From Chrysemys picta bellii (lineage: Eukaryota > Chordata > Testudines > Emydidae): a DNA stretch of 64,000 nucleotides. The notes beneath the pieces were generated by a model. The model ran no database searches. It saw only the letters and a list, made by a program, of their open reading frames with translations, and was not told the DNA's origin. Positions 1 through 12,867 of this stretch are shown here, in pieces. Made by a program: the position numbers and the translations under genes. Location of the stretch: the NCBI RefSeq assembly GCF_011386835.1, contig NC_088796.1, forward strand, positions 82,853,468-82,917,467, written 5' to 3'. Within the stretch, counting starts at the first letter, position 1. Each line of letters opens with the position of its first letter.

Positions 1-2129
1 GCTAATGTTATCCTTCATGGTGGATTCTCCCTATTTTATCATTGTCGGTGCACACCAGTCCTTTATCTTAGCCTCCCAATCAGTGGCACTTCCTGAACTA
101 GCTGTTAGAGAGTGAAGCATCTTATTTACATTCACTAGATCAGAGAGAAATGTTTCATTTTTGAACAAGCAAATGTGTGCTACTGACTGACTTCCAGGTT
201 CCATTACAAATTAAAATAACATTATTGCTGTTTAAGCACCATTATTTCAATACTGTTAAACAGTGTCTTGAGTTATCATGGGATCAGGTTTATCATGTAT
301 TTTCTTCCACATGGAATCTTTCTAGGCAATGCCATCTAGAACCAGTGGCCATCAAACTGCAGATAATGGAGCAAAGCTGAGTGTTCCCATTAGTGCTGTA
401 ACGATACTGACACACTCTACCTTGACTGTTCCCTTAGCACAGATTCTAGCAACTTATGCTAAACAATCTGTTCCATCTTGCATTTAGTTGTGAAGCTCGG
501 CATACTTTTCCTGGACCTGATGAAGAGCTCTGTGTGGCGCAAAAACTTGTCCCTCTCTCTTACAAAAGTTGGTCCAATAAAAGATATTACCTTGTCTCAC
601 TAACACAGTTAATAATTTGATTGTAAAACCTTGTACAAAGCACATCCACTTTATATGTGGGGTAATTTTACATCACTTGCATTTGATAATGTCACACAAT
701 GAACAACTCATCTGGATCTAATAAATACCAACTTATAAATAAAATCCCCTCTACAGTATACATCTCAATAAAATGCCTTCAGCCCATCTCCTCCTCAAAT
801 AATCAGGAAAATTGAATCTTTGCAGCGTGTCTGGAATACTAATGAATCCAGACTCTGCTAGATTGACAATTGGCTAGAGAAGACATTTTTAAAGGTGTGG
901 AGGGGGAGGAGGGATCACCCTTTAATTGTCTCCCTTGTTGACTACTCCATTGAAGTTCAGTAAGCCAAATGAGATGGAGGGCCGCTATCTTTTCTCTTCT
1001 CCCACATTTCACAAATATGCTATGGAGATGATGGAGAAGGAAAAGGGTACTTCTCTTAATAGAGATGGGGACAGGAATAGTTACCTTGCTGCAGCATTCA
1101 TAGAGACAGCTCGACATATGGTGCTGTAGTACATCCAGAGATTGCACCATGGATAGAATGCAGTTTCCCTTTGCTAGATTTTGAAGTTTCTTTTCTCATA
1201 ATCCTCTCATTGTTTGGGCACAATCCTCTTCCATACGCTTATGCTTTTCCATTGCTAGGTGATTTTCTCAGTTGCTGGTGAATGTGTGACCCTTTTGTTA
1301 TGCATACGAAGTGTTAATTCCTTGGTATTTAATCAGGCTAAAGTGAAAAGTGCTTGCATTGAAAATCATTTTCAATGGAGATAGGTAATTGATTTCATTT
1401 TTTTTTAATAAAAGCCACCTCTTTGAACCTTACCAATTTGGAAAATTTAATGTCAAAAATGCTTCTAAAACTTTGAAACAGAAGGGGAAGGGGAGAGAGA
1501 GAGGCCTTTTTAAGTACATGTCAAAATACATTTCTACCCTCTTGCTAATGGCTTACAGTGGATGAAAAAGCAATATATCAAGTAAGTACAGGTGTGTCTG
1601 AATGGAATTAGACAAGAGATTATGAAGGGAGTTAACAGTGTGGGAAAGCTATATCTTTTCCCTCCCTGCACCCACAATATGTTGGCTCCTCTAAGTTTTC
1701 TAAGTAGGTAGAAAGACAGTTTAACATGAAGAGAGAGGATCCTAATAATTCAGTTGTATAAAATGGATTGATAAAGATGCCTTCCCACAGCTCACCCACC
1801 AGAGACTGGTGAACACAAGAAAATGTGGGCCTTGTCTATAAATGTTATCTTGTCGGGGGGATGGAGGGAGGCATGGTTTAACATGACAGGCCCTCCCAGG
1901 AGAGCTAAAGATAGCTAAAGCTGTGGGATGGAAGCTGTGGTTGACAACTTTGCTCCTCTGTCCCAGTAGAACTCTCTACAATAAAGGTAAAGCTCATCTG
2001 TGCAGGAGGCAGGACTTTATTGAGGACTAGTCTGAGACTATGGAATGAAAAGTTCCAAAACAAGACATTCCATTATGCACTTTTCCCCCTGGGGAGAAGA
2101 TGAGGGAACATGTGACAGATGTTGTGTAG
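1..2129. other. Intergenic, no gene seen
   Basis: AT-rich sequence. Open frames are at most about 100 codons, overlap on both strands and match nothing I recognise. Apart from the repeat fragment at 515-600, no feature can be supported. Confidence 0.6.
515..600 (+). repeat. Fragment of a dispersed repeat with a ctgatgaagagctctgtgt motif
   Basis: The stretch from ctgatgaagagctctgtgt to ggtccaataaaagatatta resembles a short repeat common in reptile genomes. A minus-strand piece with related sequence is at 9846-9890. It shares the CTGATGA-A start and a following short hairpin with the inverted-pair repeat, but its GAAA is degenerate (AAAA). Confidence 0.5.
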
Positions 2130-4400
2130 ATTCATAGATTCCAAGGCTAAAAGGGACCACTGTGATCATCTATCCAGACCTTCTCTGTAATACAGGCCAT
2201 GGAACTGACTCAAAATAATTCCAGAACAGATCTTTTAGAAAAACATCCAAACTTGATTTAAAAATTGTCAGTGATAGAGAATCCACCACAACCCTTGGTA
2301 AATTGTTCCAGAGGTTAATTACTCTCTCTCTCTCTCTCAAAAAAAAATGTATGCCTTATTTCCAGTCAGAATTTGTCTAGATTGAGCTTCCAGCCATTAG
2401 ATCATGTTACACCTTTCTCTGTTAGATTGAGGAGCCCATTATTAAATATTTGTTCCACAGGAAGATACTTATAGACTGTAATCAAGCCACTCCTTAACCG
2501 TCTCTTTGTTAAACTAAATAGATTGAGCTCTTGGAGTTTATCATTTTTTCTAAGCCTTTTAATCATTCTTGTGGCTCTTCTCTGAACCCTCTCCAATTTA
2601 TCAGCATCCTTCTTCAGTTGTGGGCACCAGAACTGGACATAGTAATCCAGCAGTGATTGCACCAGTGCAAATACAGAGGTAAAATAACATCTGTACTCAT
2701 ACTTGAGATTCTACTGTTTATGCATCCCAGGAATATATTGCCTCTTTTGGCCACAGAATCAGGGAGTTCATGCTCAGCTGATTATCCACCAGGACCCCAA
2801 AATCTTTTTCAGAGTCACTGTTTACCAAGATAGAGTGGCCCATCCTGTAAGTGCAGCAAAGAGTCCTGTGGCATCTTATAGACTAACAGACGTATTGGAG
2901 CATGAGCTTTTGTGGGTGCATCTGACGAAGTGGGTATTCACCCATGAAAGCTCATGCTCCATACGTCTGTTAGTCTATAAGGTGCCATAGGACTCTTTGC
3001 TGCTTTTACAGATCCAGACTAACACGGCTACCCCTCTGATACTTGACATCCTGTAAGTATAGCCTACATGCTTTGTTCCTAGCTGTACAGATTTACATTT
3101 AGCCATATTAAAACACGTATTGTTTGTTTGTGCTCAGTTTACCTTGCGGTCCAGCATGCTCTGAATCAGTGACCTGTCCTCTTCATTATTTATCAATCCC
3201 CCAATTTTTGTGTCATCCGCAAAATTTATCAGTGATGATTTTATGTTTTCTTCCAGGTAATTGATACAAATATTAAATGGCTTTGGGCCAAGAACTGATC
3301 CCTGTGGTATTGCATGGCAACACAGCCGCTCGATTGTGATTCCCCATTTACATTTTGAGGCTTATCAGTTAGCCAGTTTTTAGTCCATTTAATATGTATT
3401 TTGCTCTATTTTTTAATTAAAATGGCATGCAGTATCAAGTCAAATGGCTTACAGATGTCTAAGTCTATTACAGCAACACCTCTGTCAACTAAACTTATAA
3501 TTTCATCAAAAAAGATATCATTAGTTTGACAGAATTCTATTTTTCATAAACCCATATTGATTTGCATTCTTACATTACACTCCTTTACTTCTTTATTAAT
3601 CCAATCATATATCAGCAAGTCCACTATCTTGCCCAGGATTGACAGCGGGCTTGACAGGCCTATAATGACCCAAGTCATCACATTTATCCTTTTTTAAAAA
3701 TGGCATAACATTAGCTTTCTTCCATTCTTATTGAACACCCCCAGTGTTCCAAGACTTATTGCAAATTGACATTAATGAGCTCCTCAAACAGATCTTTTAA
3801 AACTCTTGGTGCAAATTATCTAGACATGCTGATTTAAAATGTCTAACTTTAGTAGCGTCTGCTTAACATTCTCCAGAGATACTAATGGAATGGAAAATCT
3901 GTAATCATCACCATATGGTGAGACTGTATCATCCGTTTTTTCCCCCAAATACAGAACAGAAATGTTTATTAAGCATTTCTGCCTTTTCTGCATTATTATT
4001 GATAATTTTACCATTTCCAATTAGTAATGGACCAATACCACTGTCAGGATTCTTTTTATCCTAATATATTTTTAAAATTACTTCTTATTGTCCTTAAATC
4101 TGCAGGCCATAGAAATCTCCTTGTGTCCCTTTGCTTCCCTTATCAATTTTCTACAATTCCTAACTTTTGATTTCTATCAAATTTCCCTTTATATGCTTTA
4201 TTGATTTGTTTATTTTAGCTGTCTTTACTTCCCCTCTAAACCAGTTTAGTTTTTTTAACCACTATGGTCATTTCCCTCAATTGTGGGATGGTAGCTTTTT
4301 CAGCCTTGAGTAAGATGTTCTTAAATTATTCCCATTTATAATTCCTCTCAGCTGATATGGCTCATAATTGTTTGCAGCTTTGTGAAACTGGCCCTATTAA
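2130..4400 (-). repeat. CR1-like LINE, long degraded copy, interrupted by a younger repeat
   Basis: In minus orientation the copy has its 3' end at left, where the typical CR1 end (catagatt…ggaccactgtgatcat) is seen at 2132-2170. Reverse-strand reading around 2402-2662 gives a CR1 reverse-transcriptase C-terminal piece with LERVQRRATRMIKRLR and LNLFSLTKRRLRSGLI. Another piece at 3820-4020 matches the stretch between endonuclease and reverse transcriptase. An inverted-pair repeat at 2857-3047 splits the copy, so it is older than that insertion. Stop codons and frameshifts show it is dead. Confidence 0.8.
2857..3047. repeat. Inverted-pair dispersed repeat (possibly Penelope-like terminal unit), inside the CR1 copy
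   Basis: The left arm (caaagagtcctgtggca…) and right arm (…tgccataggactctttg) are head-to-head copies of one unit, meeting at 2915-2935. The right arm ends with ggctacccctctgata. The right arm contains CTGACGA at 2922, a GTGGGT/CACCCA pairing and GAAA at 2946, which resembles a hammerhead ribozyme core. I am unsure of the family name. Confidence 0.7.
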
Positions 4401-4689
4401 AAACATATATATATATATATTCTGGGCTTTATTCTGATTGCACTTTATAAATGTGATTGAGTTGTCACATTGTAAATGTTATCTTGTTGCCTAATGCACT
4501 ACTGGAAGGTGCTCAGATACTGAAGTATGGAGCATAATATAAGAAGCTAAATAGACTAGAACAAAAATAGACTGTTATGTTATGATGTGATTTGGCTTGC
4601 CCTGTGTACTAAGTTCCATTTGGTAATTCTGTTAGTGAGTTGTGTATCAGCTAGGCAGCCCATTCATCTGGTTTTAAATGGGACAAGTC

Positions 4690-5160
4690 CTGCTTTTCTA
4701 AGATATGCCCCCCATCTGATACTGAGACAAAACCAGATGTGATTTTTGTATGGTATCAGATGGAGGACACCATTTTGAAGAGTGCGCCGCCCTGCCTCAG
4801 CTGGCATGACCATGCATGTGAGGTCATGCTGTTAGGGGTGGGGTGCTGTGCGCTTCAAAATGGCATCCCCCAGGATTTGACCTCGCATCATCATGCTGGA
4901 GAGGACAGGACAGGGTGCTCTTCATAGTGACTTCTTCCTGTGGCGTGATCTTGCATACATTGTGCATACAAGGTCACACTGGCAGGGGCAGGGTCACGCA
5001 AATGGGGGTGCATGCACACTTTCCCTAGAAGAACTGGAATGTCTGGTATTCTGGGGATGCATGAGTAGCCACTCTAGTGTCAATCCTGTTGGGTGAAGAC
5101 ACATGATTTGAAGGCACAATAGAGGTACCAATGTTCCAAAATGTGTCCCCCAGGGTTTGC
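4690..5160. repeat. Unclassified palindrome-rich repeat-like block
   Basis: Exact 11-bp inverted repeats are present at 4712-4722/4753-4763 (ccatctgatac) and 4770-4780/4853-4863 (ccattttgaag). A smaller palindrome lies near gcatgaccatgc at 4804. The composition is more GC-rich than the flanks. It looks like a decayed DNA transposon, but I cannot name the family. Confidence 0.4.
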
Positions 5161-6087
5161 TCTCTCTGGTTATTCAAGGAAACCTGGGGCTCTCGTCCAA
5201 AACAATTTATAGAGCTTTTGAACTTTATACAAATTACATTTAAAAACTCAATTCATGCCCTGCCAGTACAGCTGTGGTTTTGTAACCAGTTAATGACACT
5301 CATCTGACTCCATTGCAACATGATTAAGTTGTGTCCAAACAGAAGCTTTTTGCAAAACACACCCATGTGTCGGTCATGTTTACATATCTGCACTTACCAC
5401 ACTGCCTAATCATGTTTATGTAAGTGTGTTCGGGGGTAATCTGGACGGCAATCCCACAGGGTTTCAGCAGATGAGATAGGGTGAAGAAAACAAACACAGC
5501 AACTAGCAGGTGGGGCAAAACATACTGGGATGTTCTACTGCACGGAGAGATCAGAGGAAGGAGGACTGGCCAAATTAGCTATACAGACAGAAGTAAGGGA
5601 TCCCAAACGTTAGATCTGATTTAGACAGGCTGTGAAACTTGTTGTTGCAGGGTGTCACAGGTGGAAAAGGTCTCTGGATCCCCTCTTCTTGCTTTCTGGC
5701 TTCTCCCATCTGTCCTGCATTGGGGACACTGAATGCTGCTTTGGAGGGAGGCCCCAGTTAAACTAGTGCCAAATGTGCTTGAGCTGGCCTTGCCTTGTGC
5801 TTGACTGGTTAAAGGAAGATACCCATGTGCAAGCCTATGCACGTGGCTGGTGGCCACAATTACTAACCTGCTATTAACTGTGTTGTTTGTTGACATAAAC
5901 TGTGTGTAGAGCCAACCACGTCATGAGCTGGTTATAAAACCAGTTTAAAGTTGTAGTGCATGCAGGGCTTTAAACTGTGCTTCACTTGTCATTTTAAGTG
6001 CCTGTTTTTCCAATTCCTTGAGTGAGCTGTGTAAAAGTCCAGATGTGTATAGCGAGGTAGATCTATCAAATTGTAACTGTTATGTCA

Positions 6088-6252
6088 GAAGCAACAGAGA
6101 GTCCTGTGGCATCTTTAAGACGGATGCATCCGACGAAGTGGACATTCACCCATGAAAGCTTATGCTCCAATACATCTGTTAGTCATAAAGGTGCCACAGG
6201 ACCCTCTGTTGCTTTTTAAAGATCCAGACTAACATGGCTACCCCTCTGATGC
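6088..6252 (+). repeat. Inverted-pair dispersed repeat
   Basis: A short left arm (aagcaacagagagtcctgtg) is followed by a full plus-strand unit from ggatgcatccgacgaag to ggctacccctctgatgc. The unit core reads CCGACGA at 6130 with GAAA at 6154, so one core base differs from the 2.9-kb copy. Confidence 0.7.
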
Positions 6253-6746
6253 TATGTCAGAGTCTACTAATGACAAAGAGCAAATTATCAGAAAGACTCG
6301 TTAATTTACAGTAAGAGGGTTTACTCTGTTTGAAGGCTTAGGGCTCCTAATTACATAGCAACTGCCCAGGCCTAAACTTACAATGCCTAGAACAGCTGAT
6401 TTCCCCCTTCCAGTAGCCCGTCTGGCTACCTTTGTGGCATCTGACCTATTTTTCAGCACTTTCCCCAAATATAGCTCAAACACCTCCCACGCTCCAACTT
6501 ATTAAGCCCTTTTTAACCCTTTGGAAATTGTGGAGACATAAGCTGTGTATATCTCACCAAGCATTTGTTTGGCTGAGAGTCTGGAAAATGCCAGAATTCT
6601 GATGGTGAAGTCTATAAACTATATACAAGGTATGTCCTAACAGTCTGTTCTCGGAGCTGATTTGCACACTGGGTCACAAAATAACTTATCCCAGCAGTGC
6701 CATCTATTGGGGAGCTTATTGCAATTACCGGCCTCCTTAATATTAA

Positions 6747-6876
6747 GTTTCAGAGTAGTAGCCGTGTTAGTCTGTATCCGCAAAAAGAAGAACAGGAGTA
6801 CTTGTGGCACCTTAGAGACTAACAAATTTATTAGAGCATAAGCTTTCGTGGACTACAGCCCACTTCTTCGGATGCT
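6747..6876 (-). repeat. Single minus-strand copy of the same dispersed repeat family
   Basis: The sequence begins tttcagagtagtagccgtgt and ends gcccacttcttcggatg. This is the reverse complement of the core unit with the gaaagctt motif. It lacks a partner arm. Confidence 0.65.
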
Positions 6877-9353
6877 ATTGGTTTGTGTCTGGCCATCATC
6901 CCTCAGTCATTAATCTTTAGCAAAATTAATAATATCCACAATAAAGCATCATGTAATTTAAATTCTTTGTACAAGCGGAGCTGATGACAGTGGGAGCTCA
7001 TGTACAAAATGCCCCACCTTCTTGTGAGGGGAAAGCTCATCAAAGCTGTTCATTGAGGCACTGCCCTTCATGACTCATTGTCTAGTCCTTTTTTGTGAAA
7101 GGTTATTTGATTATTGCAAGTGAACTGTGTACAATACCGGTGTGTACTGTGTATTCTGTTGATATGAAAAGCACATTTTCATAATATTTGTCTCCATAGT
7201 TGCAGTAAAATATACATTGTGCCTTTCAATACATTATATTTGTCTCTCTTCTTTTTACTGCTATGTAGCAGGTGCTTTATAGCACTCTCTATATTTAAGG
7301 TCATAAAACAATTTCCATTATTGGAAGGTCTGCTGTCACACACTTTTAACTTTCCAAGACAGTCACAGTTCTGCTAAAAATTTCTTTGCTGTGTCTCTGC
7401 CTAATGCTAATTGTTTTTACTTTTTTAAAGAGGTTGGAGAAAAAACCTTTCAGCCATTTTAGCATTTGACAAGAGAGAGAAAAAAACCAAACCTCCAACA
7501 TTCCCCATTTAAAAATATTTAGACCCCACTTTTTAGACTGCAAAAACCTCTGAAGTTTGAAACTTGGTTTGGGCATAGGCCACCGTTTCTCCGAGAACCA
7601 CTGCCATCGTTTGGTTTGAAAAATAATTGACTATTTTAAAACAGTATAGTGAACATCTGCAGTAGAACATTTTCTTAAGTCTCTGGGTTTACATCTAAAC
7701 ATAGATGCAGAGTGCACGCAGGCATAACTAGTCAAATACGCAGCCAATTAAATGTTTACTTGGTTCAAAGAACTTACAAGCTCCACTGATGCAGCTGGTG
7801 AAGAATTTTAAGATGAACAAGGGGAATAACTATTGAGAAAGGAATAAATGCTTAATAGATGCAGAGCCAGTGGCGATCTGCACGGTGACAAAGTTACATG
7901 AAGTGATGTGACCTCAGATCACTTATGGGACAGTTTTCTGAAGGCAGGATGCCTTCTATGCTTAGCTGTGCTCAGTTTCTTAAAATCCTTTCTCAATATG
8001 AACACCTATTAGTAACTACGGATCTGTTTCAAACTTCCTTGTTTTGTGCAATATGTGTTATATTGAGAGTATAATAAATGAATAGTTCCAGGGACATCTT
8101 GACTTGAGCTTTAAACCCCTCACCCTCTTCAATCAGATTTTAGACTATCTAATGGCATCCTATCATGCCTGGCTAATGTGATGGTGTCCTGCTTGTAAGG
8201 GTCAGTAAAGAACTTCCTTGCTGACTGTCAACTCTTTCAACAGTTTCTGACGTGATGAAGCTGTGGTCCTTGGTGGGGGTCTTAGTTCATGAGTAGCTGT
8301 ACTCATTCCTGGAATAAGAGGGTTTTTGGAGTAGTTATGGGCAAATGCTTATCTAATCCCTATAGGATGCTGAATCCCATTTGTTTTCCTCATAGTTCAA
8401 TATGCATACAAGCCCACAAAGGGGAGTCACCCACAGGCATAGCTTGGGATAGCCTCAGTATATTGATGATGCACAACTCTCTACCTCCTTTTCAATTGTT
8501 CCATTGTGAGTAGTGCCATGGCGTTTACTTGCTATCCTCTCTTTTTATCAGGGTGCGGTATTCCTGGGTAGGGAGAAGCATTCTGAGATTCATGATGTTG
8601 GTTGGGATATAACCATTATTTAGGAAATATGGCCATTGGTGGTGTGAAACTTTGGGTGTCAATTTTAATTGCTCCTTCAGCATCAGGGTTCATGTTGCAA
8701 CTGTGGTCAAGACAGGATGGAGTCGAGGCAAAGAGAAGTGTGGAGGGTGGAACTGAGGGAGGGCAACAAAACCATTAAATGGAGTGATGGAAGGGGCTGG
8801 GTGAAATACCAGGTGCAATATTAAAAGAGATTTCAAAGCATTTTATGCATGGAAATGTTTAATGTTGTTCTACACAGTTTGCAAGCGCTAGCCGAATATT
8901 ACTTTACGATATTATTATTATATGGCTAAATCCCGAAATCCTTACTCAGCTTTTACTCAAACAATAATAGTAAAATTCCTTCTGTTTAAGCTGACTTGAA
9001 TAAGGGTCGATTGAAAGCTGAGTAGAGACTTCAGGATTTGGTCCACAGTGACAAAGTACTGGCGTTAATTTAATTTAAGGAGAATGATTTACATGTCTCA
9101 ACTATCTGGAACCATCAACTAAAACTAATTCTCAGATTCCACAGAAGCTGCAATGGTGGGGGTGAGGAGGCAAAAATGATGTTGAATGAGTGCCACCAAG
9201 TGTTCTTTTGTTGTATTTGAGAGCCAAATAACTCCTCAAAAACCTCCTCTCGTGGCTTGGGGTCAAAAACACTGTAAGTGGAGGAAATTAATAGTTGATC
9301 ACAAAGATCTGTAATTTTGAAAGGGACATCACAGAGAAAGTAAAGTGTGAGAG
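6877..9353. other. Intergenic, no gene seen
   Basis: AT-rich, apparently unique sequence. No splice-bounded conserved open frame, RNA gene or clear transposon was found. A weak inverted pair (aatccttactcagctttt / aaagctgagtagagacttc) lies at 8937-9040. Confidence 0.5.
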
Positions 9354-9485
9354 TGACAAAGAGTCCTGTGGCACCTTCTAGACTAACAGACGTATTGGAG
9401 CATAAGCTTTCATGGGTGAATACCCACTTCGTGAGACGCATGTGGTGGAAATTTCCAGAGGCAGGTATAAATATTCAGGCAAGAA
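9354..9485 (-). repeat. Minus-strand copy of the dispersed repeat, with inner sequence
   Basis: caaagagtcctgtggcacct to acccacttcgtgagacgca matches the unit in reverse. It continues past the core into ggtggaaatttccagaggca, which seems to be sequence further inside the parent element. Confidence 0.6.
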
Positions 9486-10083
9486 TCAGTCTAGAGATAA
9501 CAAAAGGTTAGTTCAATCAGGGAGAATGAGGCCCTCTTCTAGCAGTTGAGGTGTGAACACCAAGGGAGGAGAAACTGCTTTTGTAGTTGGAGAGTGAGAG
9601 TGACAGACTTGTAATTAATGTCCTACTACAAGTCAATATCAATCTCTGGAGATCTTCCAGTTGTGAAATATCTGCTGTCCTCTCTGTAGGTGCAAATACA
9701 CATGTAACTATGGCCAGCAATCTGTTTTCCAAACAAGATGGTGTTTCCTTTGACTGATTGGCACAGCATCTGTTTATAGTGTGACATGTATTACTGTGTT
9801 ACATCATGTCATGTGATGGGATGATGTAACCTGATATTATCCCAGCACAAGGTGGGTGAAGAAGTATCTTTTACTGGTCCAAAAACACAGCAGATGTGTA
9901 TGACAAGGCATCCTACCAGGTCAAATAAATGACATTTTTGGATGCACTTCACCAATTCGTTTTGGCCTTGCTTCTGCTTCTAGTCAACTCAGTGAGAGTT
10001 TCATCAGGGACTTTAGTGGGAGTAGGACTGGATGTTTAGTGGTAGTAGGACTAGTATATGGAAGCAGACACAATATAATGATT

Positions 10084-10252
10084 AAAACAACAAGGAGTCC
10101 TTGTGGCGCCTTCGAGACTAATCAATTTATTTGGGCATAAGCTTTCATGGGCTATAATCCACGATGCATGGAGTGAAAAATATAGTAAGCAGGTATAAAT
10201 ATACAGCACATGAAAAGATGGTACAGACTAACACGGCTACCCCTCTGATGAT
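10084..10252. repeat. Dispersed repeat, minus arm plus short plus-strand end
   Basis: The left part (caaggagtccttgtggcgcc through the gggcataagctttcatggg core) is in minus orientation. The right 27 bases (acagactaacacggctaccc) are the unit end in plus orientation, so the copy is again flanked by inverted ends. Confidence 0.6.
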
Positions 10253-10737
10253 TGTTTTCAGCTATGCTACCTAGGACAGGTTTTTCATGTTTGCTTCTCC
10301 CCAAGCCACACACAGATATGTGTGTTTTCTATTAAGGCAAAGTACAGAAGTGCTATTATAAGTAGGAAGATTTTACATTAATATATCCCTAATCTTTACC
10401 ATTCACTGAAAATCAGATGATGCTAAGAACTGAATCCTCAGGTGCTCTAAAACTCCACTGGGACTTTTCTGTCCCCAACCTTGGGGGCAGCCTCTAGCAC
10501 CCACAGGGCTGCTTTAAGTTACTCTGATTTGTAACAGCCCCTTAGGAGCCATTTCAGCCATTCAGGACTGCCGAAGTATAGTGCAGTACAGCCACACAAA
10601 CCCATGTCTGCCTGCCCCAACATCCACGCTACACAGAGGTGGCTGGAGAGTGGGGGCATAAAGCAAGCTTTACTTGGGTGATTCTCCTATGGCAGAGGGA
10701 TCCCAGGTGTCCCTTTAAGTCCTCCTTGTACCACTGG

Positions 10738-10862
10738 AACAGCAAAACCAAAAGATTTGTTTGACAAGTTTTTTTGTGGGAGGTTTTATGGCCTGTGTGA
10801 CAAGGGAGGTCTGACTAGAGGATCCCAAATGGTCCCTTTTGGCCTTGGAATCTATGAAAACT
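10738..10862 (+). repeat. CR1 3'-end fragment
   Basis: tctgactagaggatcccaaa, then tggtcccttttggccttgga and atctatgaaa, is a plus-strand CR1 3' terminus. The 5' part is truncated, as is normal for CR1 insertions. Confidence 0.75.
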
Positions 10863-11937
10863 TGGAGTTAGACTGGGATGAGGACCTAAAAAACTACTTT
10901 TGAGCATGCTGAGTGATGCAACTACTCAGAGGGGGTGTAAATGTGTTAGTTAACAAAGTGTGTTGAAAGACGTATGCAGAATTTTGACATTTCTAGTGGA
11001 ATATGGTTATATCTAGATGAACTAATCAGCTGGTAAATGGCACTCCCGCTTAATGGGGAGAAGTGCCAGGGAACAGAGTGAGTGCAATGCATTTCAATGA
11101 GTATACAAACAATGAAATGCACACTTGGTCTGTTTAATGAGCAGCCTATTGTCTATCTTAAAGCCTTTTTACAGGAGGTAATGGGTGAATGGACCTTTAC
11201 TAGCATAAATTTCCTGTGGAGAGTCCTTTGTTCAGTTCAGACTGGTTTCCTGCCCTGCTATAAATTCACTAGATGAGTCAGGTTTACTAATATTTAGTGT
11301 TTTGTAAAATGCTTATTTTTAAAACACTGTGCAACTCATCTTTAAATTTAGGCGAGAGCTGGAGACCAGAGGGGTGTTCATGGTAGGAGGTATGAACTAT
11401 TGTAGTGTTCCAGAACTATGTGAAAAGGACATGTTTCATATTTGTGATACAGTGTCATATGTTTTCTTTGTGTGTGAACTGTAGCATTTGAAAGGGGCCA
11501 GTTTCTTGATATAATTCATGCAACGTATAAAACACATTATTTACAAATATGCAACACATAGTTTAATTGATGTGTGGAACTGATCAGTAGGTATCTGAAA
11601 ACAATTGTATCAACATTCATGAGTGATTAGATGCGGCAGCATGTTAACTTTGTGCACGACAGGTGAGAGGAGTCCCTGTAGATTCAGAGAAGTAACTAAA
11701 CTTTGAGATTCTTTTGCCAAAGTAAACCTTCAAAACTTCTGAGATTTGCCCATCACCATCATTAATCTGTAGCAAAACTACAGCCAATAAGTAGCTGTCA
11801 ATATCATCCAGTATTCTGTACTTCGGATGCATTTGTCTTGCAGACACAATCCATAAATTTTTCAACAAATTTTGTGTCGTCTTCTACAATTTATCATTTT
11901 AATGAAGTCACAATTTTTAATATATTTAAGAATATAT

Positions 11938-12178
11938 CATAGAATCATAGAATATCAGGGTTGGAAGGGACCTCAGGAGGCCATCTAGTCCAACCCCCTG
12001 CTCAAAGCAGGACCAATTCCCAACTAAATCATCCCAGCCAGGCTTTGTCAAGCCTGACCTTAAAAACCTCTAAGGAAGGAGATTCCACCACCTCCCTAGG
12101 TAACCCATTCCAGTGCTTCACCACCCTCCTAGTGAAAAAGTTTTTCCTAATATCCAACCTAATATCTAAGGCTGTGAA
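11938..12178 (-). repeat. CR1 LINE 3' fragment, relatively young
   Basis: The left end, catagaatcatagaatatca, is the reverse of the CR1 3' terminal repeat. Reverse reading at 12029-12170 gives a clean CR1 ORF2 C-terminus with [20 protein letters not shown] and [13 protein letters not shown]. It is better conserved than the CR1 at 2.1-4.4 kb. Confidence 0.85.
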
Positions 12179-12867
12179 AACCTGACATGTTCCCATTGTT
12201 TCTATCCATAAAGATGGAAGATAATGAATAGCTGTATCTGAAGAGCTCATGAGTACAGCTTTGGAAGCACTCACCGGGGAGCTGAAGAAAAGGGTATGGC
12301 CTTCTGAAGAAGGTTGCTAAGAAACAGATTTCAAATGCTTCCTGATTCTATGAAGAGGCGACACACCCAGAAGGAAATGATCAGGTAAGACATTTTCTAT
12401 TACCAGATGAAACAATAGTAGTATTATTGAATAAGGAGGTATAAATAATCAGGATTAAATACTGTTAATAATAAATAAAAATAAGAATTTATAAACAGTG
12501 ATATAACCGGACAGCTCTGGAGGAGACAGGGCTCTGAACTTTCAACAAATCTTCCACTGTAATAGATTCAGCAGAGAATCACTTAAACAAGCTGCACAGT
12601 TGATTGGACATGTTCTATTGATGAACATCAGGTGGAAAACCCACATTAACTGTCCACTTTGAGGCAAGAAGAATTCATGCTGTTATGACAACTGATGTGT
12701 GATATATGCAGATATGAACCACAGGACAGGACAGAGCTAAGTCAATCCCTGTTGTTCGTAGCAAATGATATCCTCAGCGTCCAACTGAAGTAGTTTAAAT
12801 TGGTGGTAAAAAGCTACTTCAACGTTTTTTAGCTAATCCCAAATATGTATTTCTTAAATAAATGGAG

